64,000 nucleotides of DNA from Mycobacterium sp. PS03-16 (GTDB lineage Bacteria > Actinomycetota > Actinomycetes > Mycobacteriales > Mycobacteriaceae), in the NCBI RefSeq assembly GCF_004570325.1, contig NZ_SPQO01000022.1, positions 1-64,000 on the forward strand. Reading direction: 5' to 3'. Position 1 is the first letter of the stretch, and every line of letters starts with the position of its first letter. Positions 45,108 through 54,256 of the stretch are shown piece by piece. The position numbers and the translations under genes are program-made. The notes beneath the pieces were generated by a model. That model was not told the origin of the DNA and ran no database searches. It saw only the letters and a list, made by a program, of their open reading frames with translations.

Positions 45108-45719
45108 CTACCACCGCTGGTTGCGCGGCAGCAGGTCCCATACATGTTCGGTGCCGTTGACCGACGCCACCGACAGCTGCCCGGCCCGCGACGACCACAG
45201 CAGCCGCGTCACCGACGCATAGTCGACGTGGAACGACAGCAGTCGTTCGGTGCGCAGGACGCGGTGCAGCAACGCATTGATCACCCCGCCGTGGCTGAAC
45301 ACCGCGACGGTGTCCTCGCGGTCGGCGGACGCCACGACGTCGTCGACGGCCGCGAAGATACGGGCCGTGAACGCGTCCACGTCCACCCCGCTGGGCAACT
45401 GACCGTTGATCAGCCGCTCGAGTTCGGCCGGGTTCTCCTTGGCGATCTGTTCGATCGGGATGTAGTGCGGCAGATCGCGGTCGTACTCGGCGAGCCGCTC
45501 GTCGACCTCGACGCCCAGGTTCAGCGCGTCGGCCACCGGTTGCGCGGTCTGCACCGCCCGCCGCTGCGGGCTGCTCACCAGGCGGGTGATCGGGAAGCGG
45601 GCCAACGCGTCGGGCAGCCGCTTGGCCTGCTCGACACCGTCCTCGGACAGATCCGGGTCGGAGCCCTGCCCGGGTTGGCTGCGCAGCGGCAGCGCATGTC
45701 TGACCAGAAGCAATTGCAC
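45108..45719 (-). CDS. Histidine phosphatase superfamily protein
   Basis: The 203-residue protein shows the phosphohistidine motif LLVRHALP near residue 6, SSPQRRAVQTA and the second histidine in VFSHGGVINAL. It is a phosphoglycerate-mutase-like phosphatase with unknown substrate. GTG at 45719 gives a normal N-terminus; an ATG at 45740 would overlap the start codon of the divergent SDR gene. Confidence 0.86.
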   Translation of the reverse strand: MQLLLVRHALPLRSQPGQGSDPDLSEDGVEQAKRLPDALARFPITRLVSSPQRRAVQTAQPVADALNLGVEVDERLAEYDRDLPHYIPIEQIAKENPAELERLINGQLPSGVDVDAFTARIFAAVDDVVASADREDTVAVFSHGGVINALLHRVLRTERLLSFHVDYASVTRLLWSSRAGQLSVASVNGTEHVWDLLPRNQRW

Positions 45720-45738
45720 CGTGACACCATAGGGGCCC

Positions 45739-46497
45739 ATGGGTTACGCCGACGATCTGTTCGACCTCACCGGCCGCGTCGTGCTGGTCACCGGGGGCAG
45801 CCGCGGGTTGGGCCGCGAGATCGCGTTCGCGGCGGCGCGGTGCGGCGCCGACGTGGCGATCGCCAGCCGGTCGGCCGAGGCGTGCGCCGCGACGGCCGCG
45901 GAGATCGCGGAGGCGACCGGCCGCACGGCGTTCCCGTACGCCGTGCACGTCGGGCGGTGGGATCAGCTCGACGGTCTGGTGGACGCCGTCTACGAGCGGT
46001 TCGGCCGGGTCGACGTGCTGGTGAACAACGCCGGGATGTCGCCGCTGTACGACTCGCTGACCTCGGTGTCGGAGAAGCTGTTCGACGCGGTGGTCAACCT
46101 CAACCTCAAGGGTCCGTTCCGGTTGTCGGCGCTCATCGGTGAGCGGATGGTCGCCGCGGGCCGCGGCTCGATCATCAACGTCAGCTCCAGCGGATCGCTG
46201 CGCCCGGACGCGCACATGCTGCCCTACGCCGCGGCCAAGGCCGGCCTCAACGCGATGACCGAGGGGCTGGCCTCGGCGTTCGGGCCGACGGTGCGGGTCA
46301 ACACGTTGATGCCGGGACCGTTCCTGACCGACATCAGCAAGGCGTGGGACTTCGGGGGCGTCGAGAAGCCGTTCGGTCACCTGTCGCTGCAACGCGCCGG
46401 TCAGCCGCCCGAGATCATCGGCGCCGCACTGTTTCTCATGTCCGACGCGTCGAGCTTCACGACCGGATCGATCGTAAGGGCCGACGGCGGCGTGTAG
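45739..46497 (+). CDS. Short-chain dehydrogenase/reductase
   Basis: The 252-residue classical SDR has the cofactor loop TGGSRGLG (18-25), NNAG, a catalytic Ser in INVSSSGS and the YxxxK pair in YAAAK. The end SIVRADGGV is typical of FabG-like enzymes. Substrate unknown. The start codon is 19 bases from the divergent phosphatase start, leaving no room for a leader, so it may be translated leaderless. It is convergent with the alkyl sulfatase. Confidence 0.88.
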   Translation: MGYADDLFDLTGRVVLVTGGSRGLGREIAFAAARCGADVAIASRSAEACAATAAEIAEATGRTAFPYAVHVGRWDQLDGLVDAVYERFGRVDVLVNNAGMSPLYDSLTSVSEKLFDAVVNLNLKGPFRLSALIGERMVAAGRGSIINVSSSGSLRPDAHMLPYAAAKAGLNAMTEGLASAFGPTVRVNTLMPGPFLTDISKAWDFGGVEKPFGHLSLQRAGQPPEIIGAALFLMSDASSFTTGSIVRADGGV

Positions 46498-46504
46498 CAG
46501 GCCA

Positions 46505-48382
46505 CTACGGCGTGACGATGGTGAAGTTCGGGTCGGGCTTGTCGAGCACCGACAGCAGCGACGCCAGCACCCCGGTATCGCCGGTGACCTCCAGTCCCGG
46601 CGAGTCGTTGTCCCCGGCCGCCAGGCCGAGCAGACGCAGCTTGTTCGCCAACCGCACGGTCACCTGGGCCGTCGACTCGTCGGCGGCCACGGTGCGGTAG
46701 ACGAGCACGCCGTTGCGCAGCGTGACGCGGTAGTTCACGCCGACGTCGGTCAGCGAGACGTCGATGGCCAGGTCGAGGTCCCAGGCCCGAGGGCCGTCGA
46801 CGCTGATGGCCAGCACGTCGAACATCTGCTCCGGCGACAGCTGCGCCAGCATGGTCGGCGAGCCGACCTGACCGGCCGTGCCGAAGGTGCCCTGCCGAAG
46901 CTCGGTGGCCCCGGACAGGAAGAAGTTGCGCCACGTCGCGTTCTCCGCGCCGTACGCGAGCTGCTCGAGGGTGTCGGAGTACAGCTCCCGGCCGGCGGTG
47001 TGATGCTCGTCGGTGAACATCAGATGATCGAGCAACGTTGCGGCCCAACGGAAGTCCCCGTCGCCGTAGGCCTGGCGGGCCAGCTCGACGACGCGGTCGG
47101 CGCCGCCCATCGCCGCCACGTAGCGCGGGCCGATGGCCTCGGGCGGATGCGGCCACAGCCGGGCCGGGTTGCCGTCGAACCACCCCATGTAGCGCTGGTA
47201 GATCGCCTTGACGTTGTGGTTGACCGACCCGTAGTAGCCGTGGGTGTGCCACGCCCTGGCCAACGCCGGCGGCATCTGGAAGTTCTCGGCGATCTCGATG
47301 CCGGTGTGGCCCTGGTTGAGCTGCCGCAGCGTCTGGTCGTGCAGGTAGGCATACAGATCCCGTTGCAGGGACAGGTATTGCACGATGTTCTCCCGGCCCC
47401 ACGTCGGCCAGTGATGCGATGCGAACACCACGTCGGCCCGGTCGGCGAACGTGTCGATGGCCTCGGTGAGGTAGCCCGCCCAGCCGTGCGGGTCGCGCAC
47501 CAGCGCGCCGCGCAGTGTCAGCAGGTTGTGCAGGTTGTGGGTGGCGTTCTCGGCCATGCACAGCGCGCGGTATCGCGGGAAGTAGAAGTGCATCTCAGCG
47601 GGAGCCTCGGTGCCCGGCGCCATCTGGAATTCGATCTCCAGCCCGTCGACGGTGTGACGCTCGCCGGTGGACCGGATGTCGACGGTCGGCACGATCATCG
47701 ACACCTCGCCGGTGGAGGTCATCTGCCCCAGCCCGCATCCCACCTGCCCCTGCGGCCCGCGCGCGAGCAACGTCCCGTACATGTAGGTGCCCCGGCGCAG
47801 CATCGCGGTGCCGGCGTAGACGTTCTCCTGCACCGCATGCTCGACGAACCCTTCGGGCGCGATGACCGCCACCGTGCCCGCGTCGACCTCGGCCTGATTC
47901 GTCACCCCGAGGACGCCGCCGAAGTGGTCGCCGTGGCTGTGGGTGTAGATGACAGCGACCACGGGGCGGTCACCGCGGTGGTCCCGGTACAGCGCCAGCG
48001 CCGCCGCCGCGACCTCGGTGGAGATCAACGGGTCGATGACGATGACCCCGGTGTCACCCTCGATGAAGCTGATGTTGGACAGGTCGAGGCCACGGACCTG
48101 GTAGATGCCCTCCACCACCTCGTAGAGGCCCTGTTTGGCGGCCAGCGTGGACTGCCGCCACAGGCTGGGATGCACCGTCGGCGGCGCGTCTGCGGTGAGG
48201 AACGAGTACTGGTCGTTGTCCCACACCACGCGGCCGTCGGCGGCGGTGACCACGCACGGCTGCAGGGCGGCGATGAAGCCGCGGTCGGCGTCGTCGAAGT
48301 CGGTGGTGTCGTCGAACGGAAGCGTGGTCAGGTGCTCGCGGTGGGCGGCCACGATGCTCGCGGTGGGTGCCTTCTGCTCCAT
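46505..48382 (-). CDS. Alkyl sulfatase (SdsA1-type metallo-beta-lactamase)
   Basis: The 625-residue protein has the zinc motif THSHGDH (147-153), a dimerisation region and a C-terminal SCP2-like lipid-binding domain (from about 500). Such enzymes hydrolyse primary or secondary alkyl sulfates such as SDS, releasing sulfate and an alcohol. It corresponds to Rv3762c. No signal peptide is visible. ATG at 48382 is used. Confidence 0.92.
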   Translation of the reverse strand: MEQKAPTASIVAAHREHLTTLPFDDTTDFDDADRGFIAALQPCVVTAADGRVVWDNDQYSFLTADAPPTVHPSLWRQSTLAAKQGLYEVVEGIYQVRGLDLSNISFIEGDTGVIVIDPLISTEVAAAALALYRDHRGDRPVVAVIYTHSHGDHFGGVLGVTNQAEVDAGTVAVIAPEGFVEHAVQENVYAGTAMLRRGTYMYGTLLARGPQGQVGCGLGQMTSTGEVSMIVPTVDIRSTGERHTVDGLEIEFQMAPGTEAPAEMHFYFPRYRALCMAENATHNLHNLLTLRGALVRDPHGWAGYLTEAIDTFADRADVVFASHHWPTWGRENIVQYLSLQRDLYAYLHDQTLRQLNQGHTGIEIAENFQMPPALARAWHTHGYYGSVNHNVKAIYQRYMGWFDGNPARLWPHPPEAIGPRYVAAMGGADRVVELARQAYGDGDFRWAATLLDHLMFTDEHHTAGRELYSDTLEQLAYGAENATWRNFFLSGATELRQGTFGTAGQVGSPTMLAQLSPEQMFDVLAISVDGPRAWDLDLAIDVSLTDVGVNYRVTLRNGVLVYRTVAADESTAQVTVRLANKLRLLGLAAGDNDSPGLEVTGDTGVLASLLSVLDKPDPNFTIVTP

Positions 48383-48434
48383 GCCGCCGACCCTGCCACC
48401 ATGATCGGCCCGGCGCTGCGAAACGCGGCGGTGT

Positions 48435-49286
48435 TCACCGGTGCATCGTCTGCGCGATGCGGCTGATCTCGTCGCCGCCGTATCCGGCCGCCACCGCGGC
48501 GTCGACATAACCGCGCAGCGCCTCGAGTGTGGCCGCGTCGACGCCCGCGGCACGGGAGGCCTCGATCAGGTGCGGCAGCGATGCGGCCACCGACGACACC
48601 GGCGCACTGGCGTCCCCGTGCCGGTCGGCGCCGATGCGCTCGGCGACCTCGTCGGCGATGGGCGGCAGGATGCCGAGGATGCCGTGCACGTGCGGCAGCA
48701 GTTCGGCCGGCGTCACGTCGTGCGCGCGGGCGACGTTCAGCGCGTGCAGCATTCCGCTCATCGCCGTCCAGAACAGGTCGAGCAGCGCCACATCGAACAC
48801 CGCGGCCCGCCCGGGGTCGGCACCGAGATAGGTGGTGGCGCCGAGGATCTCGAGGATGTCGCGGTGGGCGTCGTAGAGGTCGCGGGGTCCGGCGAACAGC
48901 AGGCTGGCCTCACGGGTGCCGATGGTGTCGGTCGGCGTCATGATCGCACCGTCGAGGTAGCGGCCACCCAGTCCGTCGACCAGCGCAGCGGTGGCCCGGG
49001 CGGCCTCGGGGGTGGCCGCGGTCAGTCCGATGACCACTCGCCCGCGCACAGCGTCACCCGCCGCCGCGACCAGGGCGTCGAGCACACCCTGATCGACGAC
49101 GTTGATCAGGGTCAGGTCACCGGCGGCGACGGCCGCGGCCGGGCTGTCCGCCCACTGCGCACCGCGGGCCCGCACACGCTCGGCCCTGGCGGGGGTGCGG
49201 TTCCACACCGTGACCGGACACCCGGCGTCGAGCAGCGCCCCGACCAGCGCCTGCCCCATCGGGCCGAGTCCGAGGACGCTGATCAC
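48435..49286 (-). CDS. Imine-reductase-like NAD(P)H dehydrogenase, divergent member
   Basis: The 283-residue protein has the beta-hydroxyacid dehydrogenase Rossmann loop (VLGLGPMGQAL, 4-14), NRT at 29-31 for NADPH choice and the helical IRED C-terminal domain. In the IRED motif FDVALLDLFW it keeps Asp (D165), but Trp173 stands where reductive aminases have Tyr, and Gly87 stands near the usual Asn. GTG at 49286 overlaps the stop of its paralogue (GTGA). It may form a heterodimer or have changed activity. Confidence 0.83.
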   Translation of the reverse strand: MISVLGLGPMGQALVGALLDAGCPVTVWNRTPARAERVRARGAQWADSPAAAVAAGDLTLINVVDQGVLDALVAAAGDAVRGRVVIGLTAATPEAARATAALVDGLGGRYLDGAIMTPTDTIGTREASLLFAGPRDLYDAHRDILEILGATTYLGADPGRAAVFDVALLDLFWTAMSGMLHALNVARAHDVTPAELLPHVHGILGILPPIADEVAERIGADRHGDASAPVSSVAASLPHLIEASRAAGVDAATLEALRGYVDAAVAAGYGGDEISRIAQTMHR

Positions 49287-50161
49287 GCCGCCCGCCCCGG
49301 CCGGCGGATGCCCTCGATGGCACGCGCGAAACCCTCGGCACCGTGGCCGGCGTCGATCTGCCGGTGGATGAGCCGCTGCACCGCGTCGACGACCTCGGTG
49401 CCGAGCCCGGCGGCGCGACTGGCCTCGACGATCTCGCTGATGTCGGAGAAGTCCAGGCTCTGCTGGCCGGGCAGCGTGTAGTCACCGCCGTCGATGATCT
49501 CGGCGTACTCGGCGAGAGCCGGCAGCACCGCGGTCAGCCAGGCGGTCGCGCGCCCGGCGAACTCCTTGGCGGACATGCCCGCTGTGCCGGCCAGCGCGGC
49601 GCCGTGGAAAAAGCCCGCGAACATGACGTACATCGCCGAGAGCAGCGCCAGATCGTGCAGCGACGCCAAACCCGCGTCGTCACCGAAATACTCCGTACGC
49701 CCCCAGGTTTCGAGCAGTGCGTGGTGACGCTCGAAGACGGTGCGCGAACCGCTGTAGTAGATCAGGGATCCCGGCGCACCGATCATCGCGGGGACGGCCA
49801 TGATGCCGCCGTCGAGGTAGTCGGCGCCGTGGCCGGTGGCCCAGCGGCTCAGCTCCCGGGCCCCGTCGGGCGTCGTGGTGGTCAGGTTGATCAGCTGCCT
49901 TCCGGCCAGCCGCCCGGCGACCGGGTCGAGCACCTCGCGCACCGATCGCGCATCGAACAGGCACACGACGATGGCGTCGCCGGCGTCGACCGCCTCGGCG
50001 ACCGTGGCGGCCACGTCGGTGGTGGCGGACGCCAGCGCGGCCGCCCGGGCGGGGGTGCGGTTCCAGACGACGCTGCGGTGCCCGGCGGCCGCGGCGGCGC
50101 CGACGAGCGCCGATCCCATGGCGCCGAGGCCGAGGAAAGTGACGGTGGTGGAGGTGGTCAT
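49283..50161 (-). CDS. Imine reductase / reductive-aminase-like enzyme
   Basis: The 292-residue NADPH-dependent enzyme has the loop FLGLGAMGSAL (9-19), NRT (34-36) and the C-terminal interlocked helical domain of imine reductases. D170 and Y178 in LHDLALLSAMY, with N92 in INLTTTT, match by spacing the D169/Y177/N93 set I recall for a fungal reductive aminase. It should reduce cyclic imines or iminium species. It is divergent from an HxlR regulator, with a palindrome between. Confidence 0.85.
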   Translation of the reverse strand: MTTSTTVTFLGLGAMGSALVGAAAAAGHRSVVWNRTPARAAALASATTDVAATVAEAVDAGDAIVVCLFDARSVREVLDPVAGRLAGRQLINLTTTTPDGARELSRWATGHGADYLDGGIMAVPAMIGAPGSLIYYSGSRTVFERHHALLETWGRTEYFGDDAGLASLHDLALLSAMYVMFAGFFHGAALAGTAGMSAKEFAGRATAWLTAVLPALAEYAEIIDGGDYTLPGQQSLDFSDISEIVEASRAAGLGTEVVDAVQRLIHRQIDAGHGAEGFARAIEGIRRPGRAA

Positions 50162-50196
50162 GCCGCTATCGTCGAATCAGCGCGGAGTTTCCGACA

Positions 50197-50221
50197 AGTA
50201 CCCACTATTTAGTGCGGTACT
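50197..50221. promoter_or_regulatory. Candidate HxlR operator between imine-reductase pair and regulator
   Basis: Outer arms AGTACC (50197-50202) and GGTACT (50216-50221) flank the inner repeat CACTA-TT-TAGTG (50203-50214), giving two nested inverted repeats offset by one base. It is central in the 99-bp divergent gap. The region is AT-rich compared with its surroundings. Confidence 0.68.
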
Positions 50222-50260
50222 CACCAAGAGGTAAGTAATGAACGCCAACAGGGGGTTCCG

Positions 50261-50599
50261 ATGAGTCAGCTCGGCGAGTACACCTGCGGCCTGGACGCGG
50301 CGATGGCCGTGGTGGACGGCAAGTGGAAACCACTGATCCTGTGGGAGCTCCAGGACGGGCCGAAACGCTTCAATGCCCTGCACCGCAGCCTGGCCGGGGT
50401 GTCGCAGAAGATGCTCACCCAGCACCTCAAGGAGTTGCAGCGCCACGGCGTCGTGCACCGCGAGAGCTTCCACGAGGTGCCGCCGCGGGTGGAGTACTCG
50501 ATGACACCCGCGGGCCGCGAACTGCTCGACGCGCTTGAACCGCTCGGCGAGTGGGCGACCCGCCACATCGACCTGATCTGCGCGGCGAAGACCGGTTGA
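50261..50599 (+). CDS. HxlR-family transcriptional regulator
   Basis: The 112-residue winged-helix protein has the HxlR signature GKWKPLILWELQDGPKRF (20-37) and VSQKMLTQHLKELQRHGVV. C9 in YTCGLDAA is at the place where redox- or aldehyde-sensing HxlR proteins carry a reactive cysteine. It probably controls the divergent imine-reductase pair and itself. It is convergent with zwf, whose stop is 2 bases away. Confidence 0.9.
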   Translation: MSQLGEYTCGLDAAMAVVDGKWKPLILWELQDGPKRFNALHRSLAGVSQKMLTQHLKELQRHGVVHRESFHEVPPRVEYSMTPAGRELLDALEPLGEWATRHIDLICAAKTG

Positions 50600-50600
50600 C

Positions 50601-52100
50601 CTAGTCCCTGTGGTCCCGCCATTCGCGTTCGAACGGCAGCCGCCACGCGTTGGGTGCGATCAGCTGGTGGATGGCGTTGGGACCCCACGTGCCGGGTTGG
50701 TACAGCTTCACCGGCGGCGGGTCCTCGAGCAGCGGAGCCGAACGGTCCCACAGTGATTCGATGCCTTCGGCCGTGGTGAACAGGGTGTGGTCACCGCGCA
50801 TCGCGTCGAGGATCAGACGTTCGTAGGCCTCGAGTACGTCGCCGACGCGTCCGGTCTCCTGCGTCGAGAACTGCATGGACAGCTTGTCGAGCTTCATTCC
50901 GGGCCCCGGCCGCTTGCCGTAGAACGACAGCGACACCTTGGAGTTGTCGGCCAGGTCGAACGTCAGATGGTCCGGACCCTGCGACCCGACGCCCGAACCG
51001 GGCGGGAACATCGAGCGCGGCGCCTCTTTGAACGCGATCGAGATGATCCGCTGCCCCTCGGCCATCCTCTTGCCGGTGCGCAGATAGACCGGCACGCCGG
51101 CCCAGCGCCAGTTGTCGATGCCGACCTGCAGCGCGATGAACGTCTCGGTCTCCGAATCCGGTGCCACCCCGTCCTCCTGGCGGTAGCCGACGTACTGGCC
51201 GCGGATGACCTTCTTCGGGTCGACGGGCAGCATCGACCGGAAGACCTTGTTCTTCTCCTCGCTGATCGCCCTGGGCTCCAGGGCGGTCGGCGGCTCCATC
51301 ACGACGAACGCCATGACCTGGAACAGGTGGGTGACCACCATGTCCTTGAAGGCGCCGGTGCTCTCGTAGAAGTTGGCCCGCTGATCGAGCCCCAGCTTCT
51401 CCGGGATGTCGATCTGGATGTGATCGATGAAATTGCGGTTCCAGATCGGCTCGAACAATCCGTTGGCGAACCGGAACGCCAGGATGTTCTGCGCCGCCTC
51501 CTTGCCGAGGAAGTGGTCGATGCGGAAGATCTGCGATTCGTCGAAGGTGTCGTGGACGAAGGCGTTGAGTGCGCAGGCGCTGGCCAGGTCGGTGCCGAAC
51601 GGTTTCTCCATCACCACCCGCGAGCGGTCGACGAGGCCGGAATCCCTCAGCATGGTGATCACGGCCTTGGCCGCGTTGGGCGGCACCGACAGGTAGTGCA
51701 GCCGCCGGGTATCTGGGCCGAGTTCGGCCTCGGCCGCCTTCACCGCCGCGGCGAGCGGCTCGGGCCCTGCGCTCTGCGGCACGTAGGAGATCCGGCAGGC
51801 GAAGCCCTCCCACTCCTCGTCGGTCAACGTATGGCTGCCGAACGCGTCGACGGCCTCGCGTGCCAGTGCCCGGAACTCGTCGCCGCTGAGATCTTCGAGT
51901 GACGTGCCGACCACCCGGATCTTCGGCGCCAGCGAGGACTGGACGAGATACGCCATACCGGGCAGCAGTTTGCGTTTCGCCAGATCGCCGGTCGCCCCGA
52001 ACAGCACGATGACGTGCGGATCGAGTTTCTCCTCGTCGATACGGTGCGGGCGCGAACCGGGCGCCGGATACGCGATGGACTGCGGAGTGCTGACGGCCAC
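50601..52100 (-). CDS. zwf: Glucose-6-phosphate dehydrogenase
   Basis: The 499-residue enzyme oxidises glucose-6-phosphate to 6-phosphogluconolactone with NADP. It shows the coenzyme loop FGATGDLAKRK (34-44), EKPFG and the active-site motif RIDHFLGKE near residue 194. GTG at 52100 starts it. OpcA, 6-phosphogluconolactonase and transketolase genes are not adjacent, so this is a stand-alone copy and probably not the main pentose-phosphate locus. Confidence 0.95.
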   Translation of the reverse strand: MAVSTPQSIAYPAPGSRPHRIDEEKLDPHVIVLFGATGDLAKRKLLPGMAYLVQSSLAPKIRVVGTSLEDLSGDEFRALAREAVDAFGSHTLTDEEWEGFACRISYVPQSAGPEPLAAAVKAAEAELGPDTRRLHYLSVPPNAAKAVITMLRDSGLVDRSRVVMEKPFGTDLASACALNAFVHDTFDESQIFRIDHFLGKEAAQNILAFRFANGLFEPIWNRNFIDHIQIDIPEKLGLDQRANFYESTGAFKDMVVTHLFQVMAFVVMEPPTALEPRAISEEKNKVFRSMLPVDPKKVIRGQYVGYRQEDGVAPDSETETFIALQVGIDNWRWAGVPVYLRTGKRMAEGQRIISIAFKEAPRSMFPPGSGVGSQGPDHLTFDLADNSKVSLSFYGKRPGPGMKLDKLSMQFSTQETGRVGDVLEAYERLILDAMRGDHTLFTTAEGIESLWDRSAPLLEDPPPVKLYQPGTWGPNAIHQLIAPNAWRLPFEREWRDHRD

Positions 52101-52143
52101 CTTGGCGATGATGTCACCATGCCGGCCGGAGTGCAGCGACTTG

Positions 52144-52557
52144 TCAGCCCTGCCGGTCGGCCAGCCAGCGTTCGGCGCGTCGGCGCGACGCCCGCGACAA
52201 CCAGGCGTCCTGGATCAACTCGGTCAGTTCCTCGAGCCCGATGCGGCTGATGTCCTTGCCGCGCACCAAAACCGAAAGGTGACCGTCGAACCGGTCGGTG
52301 GTGAAGAACGGGGAGTGGGGGTCCTGGACCAAAGCCAGTTTGTCGGCCTCGGATTCCACCCACACCATGATGACGTCAGGGTAGCGCTCACCGGTGTCCG
52401 GATCCGCGGCGTCCGGTTGGGGGGTGCGGAAGAACACGAACGACTTGCCGCCGACCTGATAGATCGCGTTGCCCTTCGGGCCCTCGATGCGCTTGGTGTG
52501 CGGCATCGCGGCCGCGATCTCGTGGACGTCGGCGACCCTGGCGGGACGGTCAGCCAC
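52144..52557 (-). CDS. MmcQ/YjbR-family protein
   Basis: The 137-residue protein matches the MmcQ/YjbR-like fold: VHEIAAAMPHTKR near the N-terminus, SFVFFR and DRFDGHLSVLVR, ending with a basic helix. Some members are predicted to bind DNA; no role is proven. GTG at 52557 overlaps the phosphodiesterase stop by eight bases, placing it in a small operon with that gene. Confidence 0.8.
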   Translation of the reverse strand: MADRPARVADVHEIAAAMPHTKRIEGPKGNAIYQVGGKSFVFFRTPQPDAADPDTGERYPDVIMVWVESEADKLALVQDPHSPFFTTDRFDGHLSVLVRGKDISRIGLEELTELIQDAWLSRASRRRAERWLADRQG

Positions 52558-53053
52558 GCCGCTCCACGTTGCGCAAGACGACCTCGCCCAGCACCCCGTC
52601 GGCGACCGTCGCCGTCATGTACGTGCAGTACGGCTGGCGGCGCCGGTCCGTCGGCGAACCCGGGTTGAGTAGCCGCAGCCCTGTCGCCGCGGTGGTGTCC
52701 CACGGGATGTGGCTGTGTCCGAACACGAGCACGTCGGTGTCCGGGTACAGCTTGGCCATCCGGGCGTCACGCCCACCCGAGGCGCCGGTCTCGTGCACGA
52801 CGGTGAACCGCACCCCACCCAGGGTGACATCCGCGCGTTCGGGCAGGCGACGGCGCAACTCCTCCCCGTCGTTGTTGCCCCAGCACGCGACCAGCCGTCT
52901 CGAGCGCTCGTCGAGCACGTCGAGCAGACGCGGCTCGACCCAGTCACCGGCGTGGATCACCACGTCGGCGCGCGCCACCTCGTCCCACACCACCGCGGGC
53001 AGGTCGCGCGCCCGTTTGGGCACATGGGTGTCGGCGAGGAGGAGCAGCCGCAT
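52550..53053 (-). CDS. YfcE/MJ0936-type metallophosphoesterase
   Basis: The 167-residue calcineurin-fold enzyme has metal-binding motifs ADTH (7-10), HAGDW, GNND and GHSHIP. The family hydrolyses phosphodiesters; natural substrates are unclear. ATG at 53053 is used. It lies between the SnoaL-like and MmcQ-like genes on the same strand. Confidence 0.88.
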   Translation of the reverse strand: MRLLLLADTHVPKRARDLPAVVWDEVARADVVIHAGDWVEPRLLDVLDERSRRLVACWGNNDGEELRRRLPERADVTLGGVRFTVVHETGASGGRDARMAKLYPDTDVLVFGHSHIPWDTTAATGLRLLNPGSPTDRRRQPYCTYMTATVADGVLGEVVLRNVERRG

Positions 53054-53056
53054 CGG

Positions 53057-53455
53057 TTACCCCTGGACCGGCGACTGCAGCAATTCGGCCATCTTCGGGA
53101 TCACGGTCTGCAGCGCTTTGAACGGCCGCAGCATCACCTTGAACGAGGTGATCTCCTCGGCGTCGTTCCACTCGATCATGTCGATGCCGTTGACGTGGAT
53201 CCCGTCGAGGTCGGCGACGAACTCCAGCACCGCCGAACGGTTGGCGTACCAGTGGTTGACGTAGCGAAAACCCTGGCCACCGAGTACCTTCGCGGCCGCG
53301 TTCAGATAGGCGGCGGTGGTCTCGCGGCCTTCCTGCGGGGTGAACACCGCCGGCGAGTAGAACACCGCATCGGGCGCCAGCAGCGCCGTCACATCGCCGC
53401 CGTGGTCACCATCGATGAGGTCGAGCCAGCGCTGGATCACCGGGGGTGTCGTCAT
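53057..53455 (-). CDS. NTF2/SnoaL-like protein
   Basis: The 132-residue protein has the nuclear-transport-factor-2-like fold (IQRWLDLIDGDHGGDVTALL; FADLDGIHVNGIDMIEW). It could be a small ligand-binding protein or enzyme such as an isomerase or hydrolase; the function is unknown. It is the first gene of a three-gene minus-strand cluster and is divergent from the cutinase gene. Confidence 0.78.
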   Translation of the reverse strand: MTTPPVIQRWLDLIDGDHGGDVTALLAPDAVFYSPAVFTPQEGRETTAAYLNAAAKVLGGQGFRYVNHWYANRSAVLEFVADLDGIHVNGIDMIEWNDAEEITSFKVMLRPFKALQTVIPKMAELLQSPVQG

Positions 53456-53541
53456 ACCGTGCGAGATTACGCGGAGTTTGGCGGGCGGACGCGAGGGTAA
53501 TCACGCCTCTCGTCGGGCCGCAACGTTCAGCAGGAGTCCCC

Positions 53542-54252
53542 ATGAGAGTTCGTCAGTTCGGTCGCGTCGTCGGCGCGGTGGCCGTGACCACCTGGGCCGC
53601 GATGGTGGGCGTGGCCGCCCCGTCGGCGTCCGCCCAGACATGCCCGGACGTGGAGATCGTCTTCGCCCGCGGCAGCGGTGAGGCGCCGGGTGTCGGCGGC
53701 GTCGGGCAGTCGTTCGTCGACGCCGTGCGCGCGCAGGCGGGCCCGCGGACCGTGAACGTGTACTCGGTGAACTATGCGGCGTCCAACAACTTCGACGCCC
53801 GCGACGATTTGGCCAGGACCGTCGTCGATGGGATCCGCGACGCCGGGAACCGCGTGCAGACCATCGCCACGACGTGCCCGAACACCGACATCGTGCTGGG
53901 CGGGTTCTCCCAGGGGGCCGTGGTCGCCGGGTTCGTGACCTCCTCGACGGTGCCCGATGCCGTGCCGGCCGCCTATCGCAACGCCGTTCCCCAGCCGCTC
54001 GCGGCGGAGGTCGCCGAGCACGTCACGGCGGTCACCCTGTTCGGGCTGCCGTCTCCGCAGTGGCTTGGCACATTCGGCGCCCCGCCGGTGGTCATCGGCC
54101 CCCTGTACGCGCCGAAGACGCTGCAGCTGTGCGCTGAGGGTGACACGATCTGCAACGGCGCTCCGGGCGGGCAGCCGAGCATCGCGCACGCGCTCTACGG
54201 GGTCAACGGGCTGACGCAGCAGGCCGCGACGTACGCGGTGGAGCGGCTGTGA
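53542..54252 (+). CDS. Secreted cutinase-family esterase
   Basis: The 236-residue protein has a Sec signal (AAMVGVAAPSASA-Q, cleavage near 31) and the cutinase fold. The triad is S123 in GGFSQGA, D201 in CAEGDTIC and H216 in IAHALYG. Cysteine pairs match cutinases. Mycobacterial cutinase-like proteins hydrolyse lipid esters or phospholipids outside the cell. ATG at 53542 follows CAGGAG. Confidence 0.92.
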   Translation: MRVRQFGRVVGAVAVTTWAAMVGVAAPSASAQTCPDVEIVFARGSGEAPGVGGVGQSFVDAVRAQAGPRTVNVYSVNYAASNNFDARDDLARTVVDGIRDAGNRVQTIATTCPNTDIVLGGFSQGAVVAGFVTSSTVPDAVPAAYRNAVPQPLAAEVAEHVTAVTLFGLPSPQWLGTFGAPPVVIGPLYAPKTLQLCAEGDTICNGAPGGQPSIAHALYGVNGLTQQAATYAVERL

Positions 54253-54256
54253 CCCG

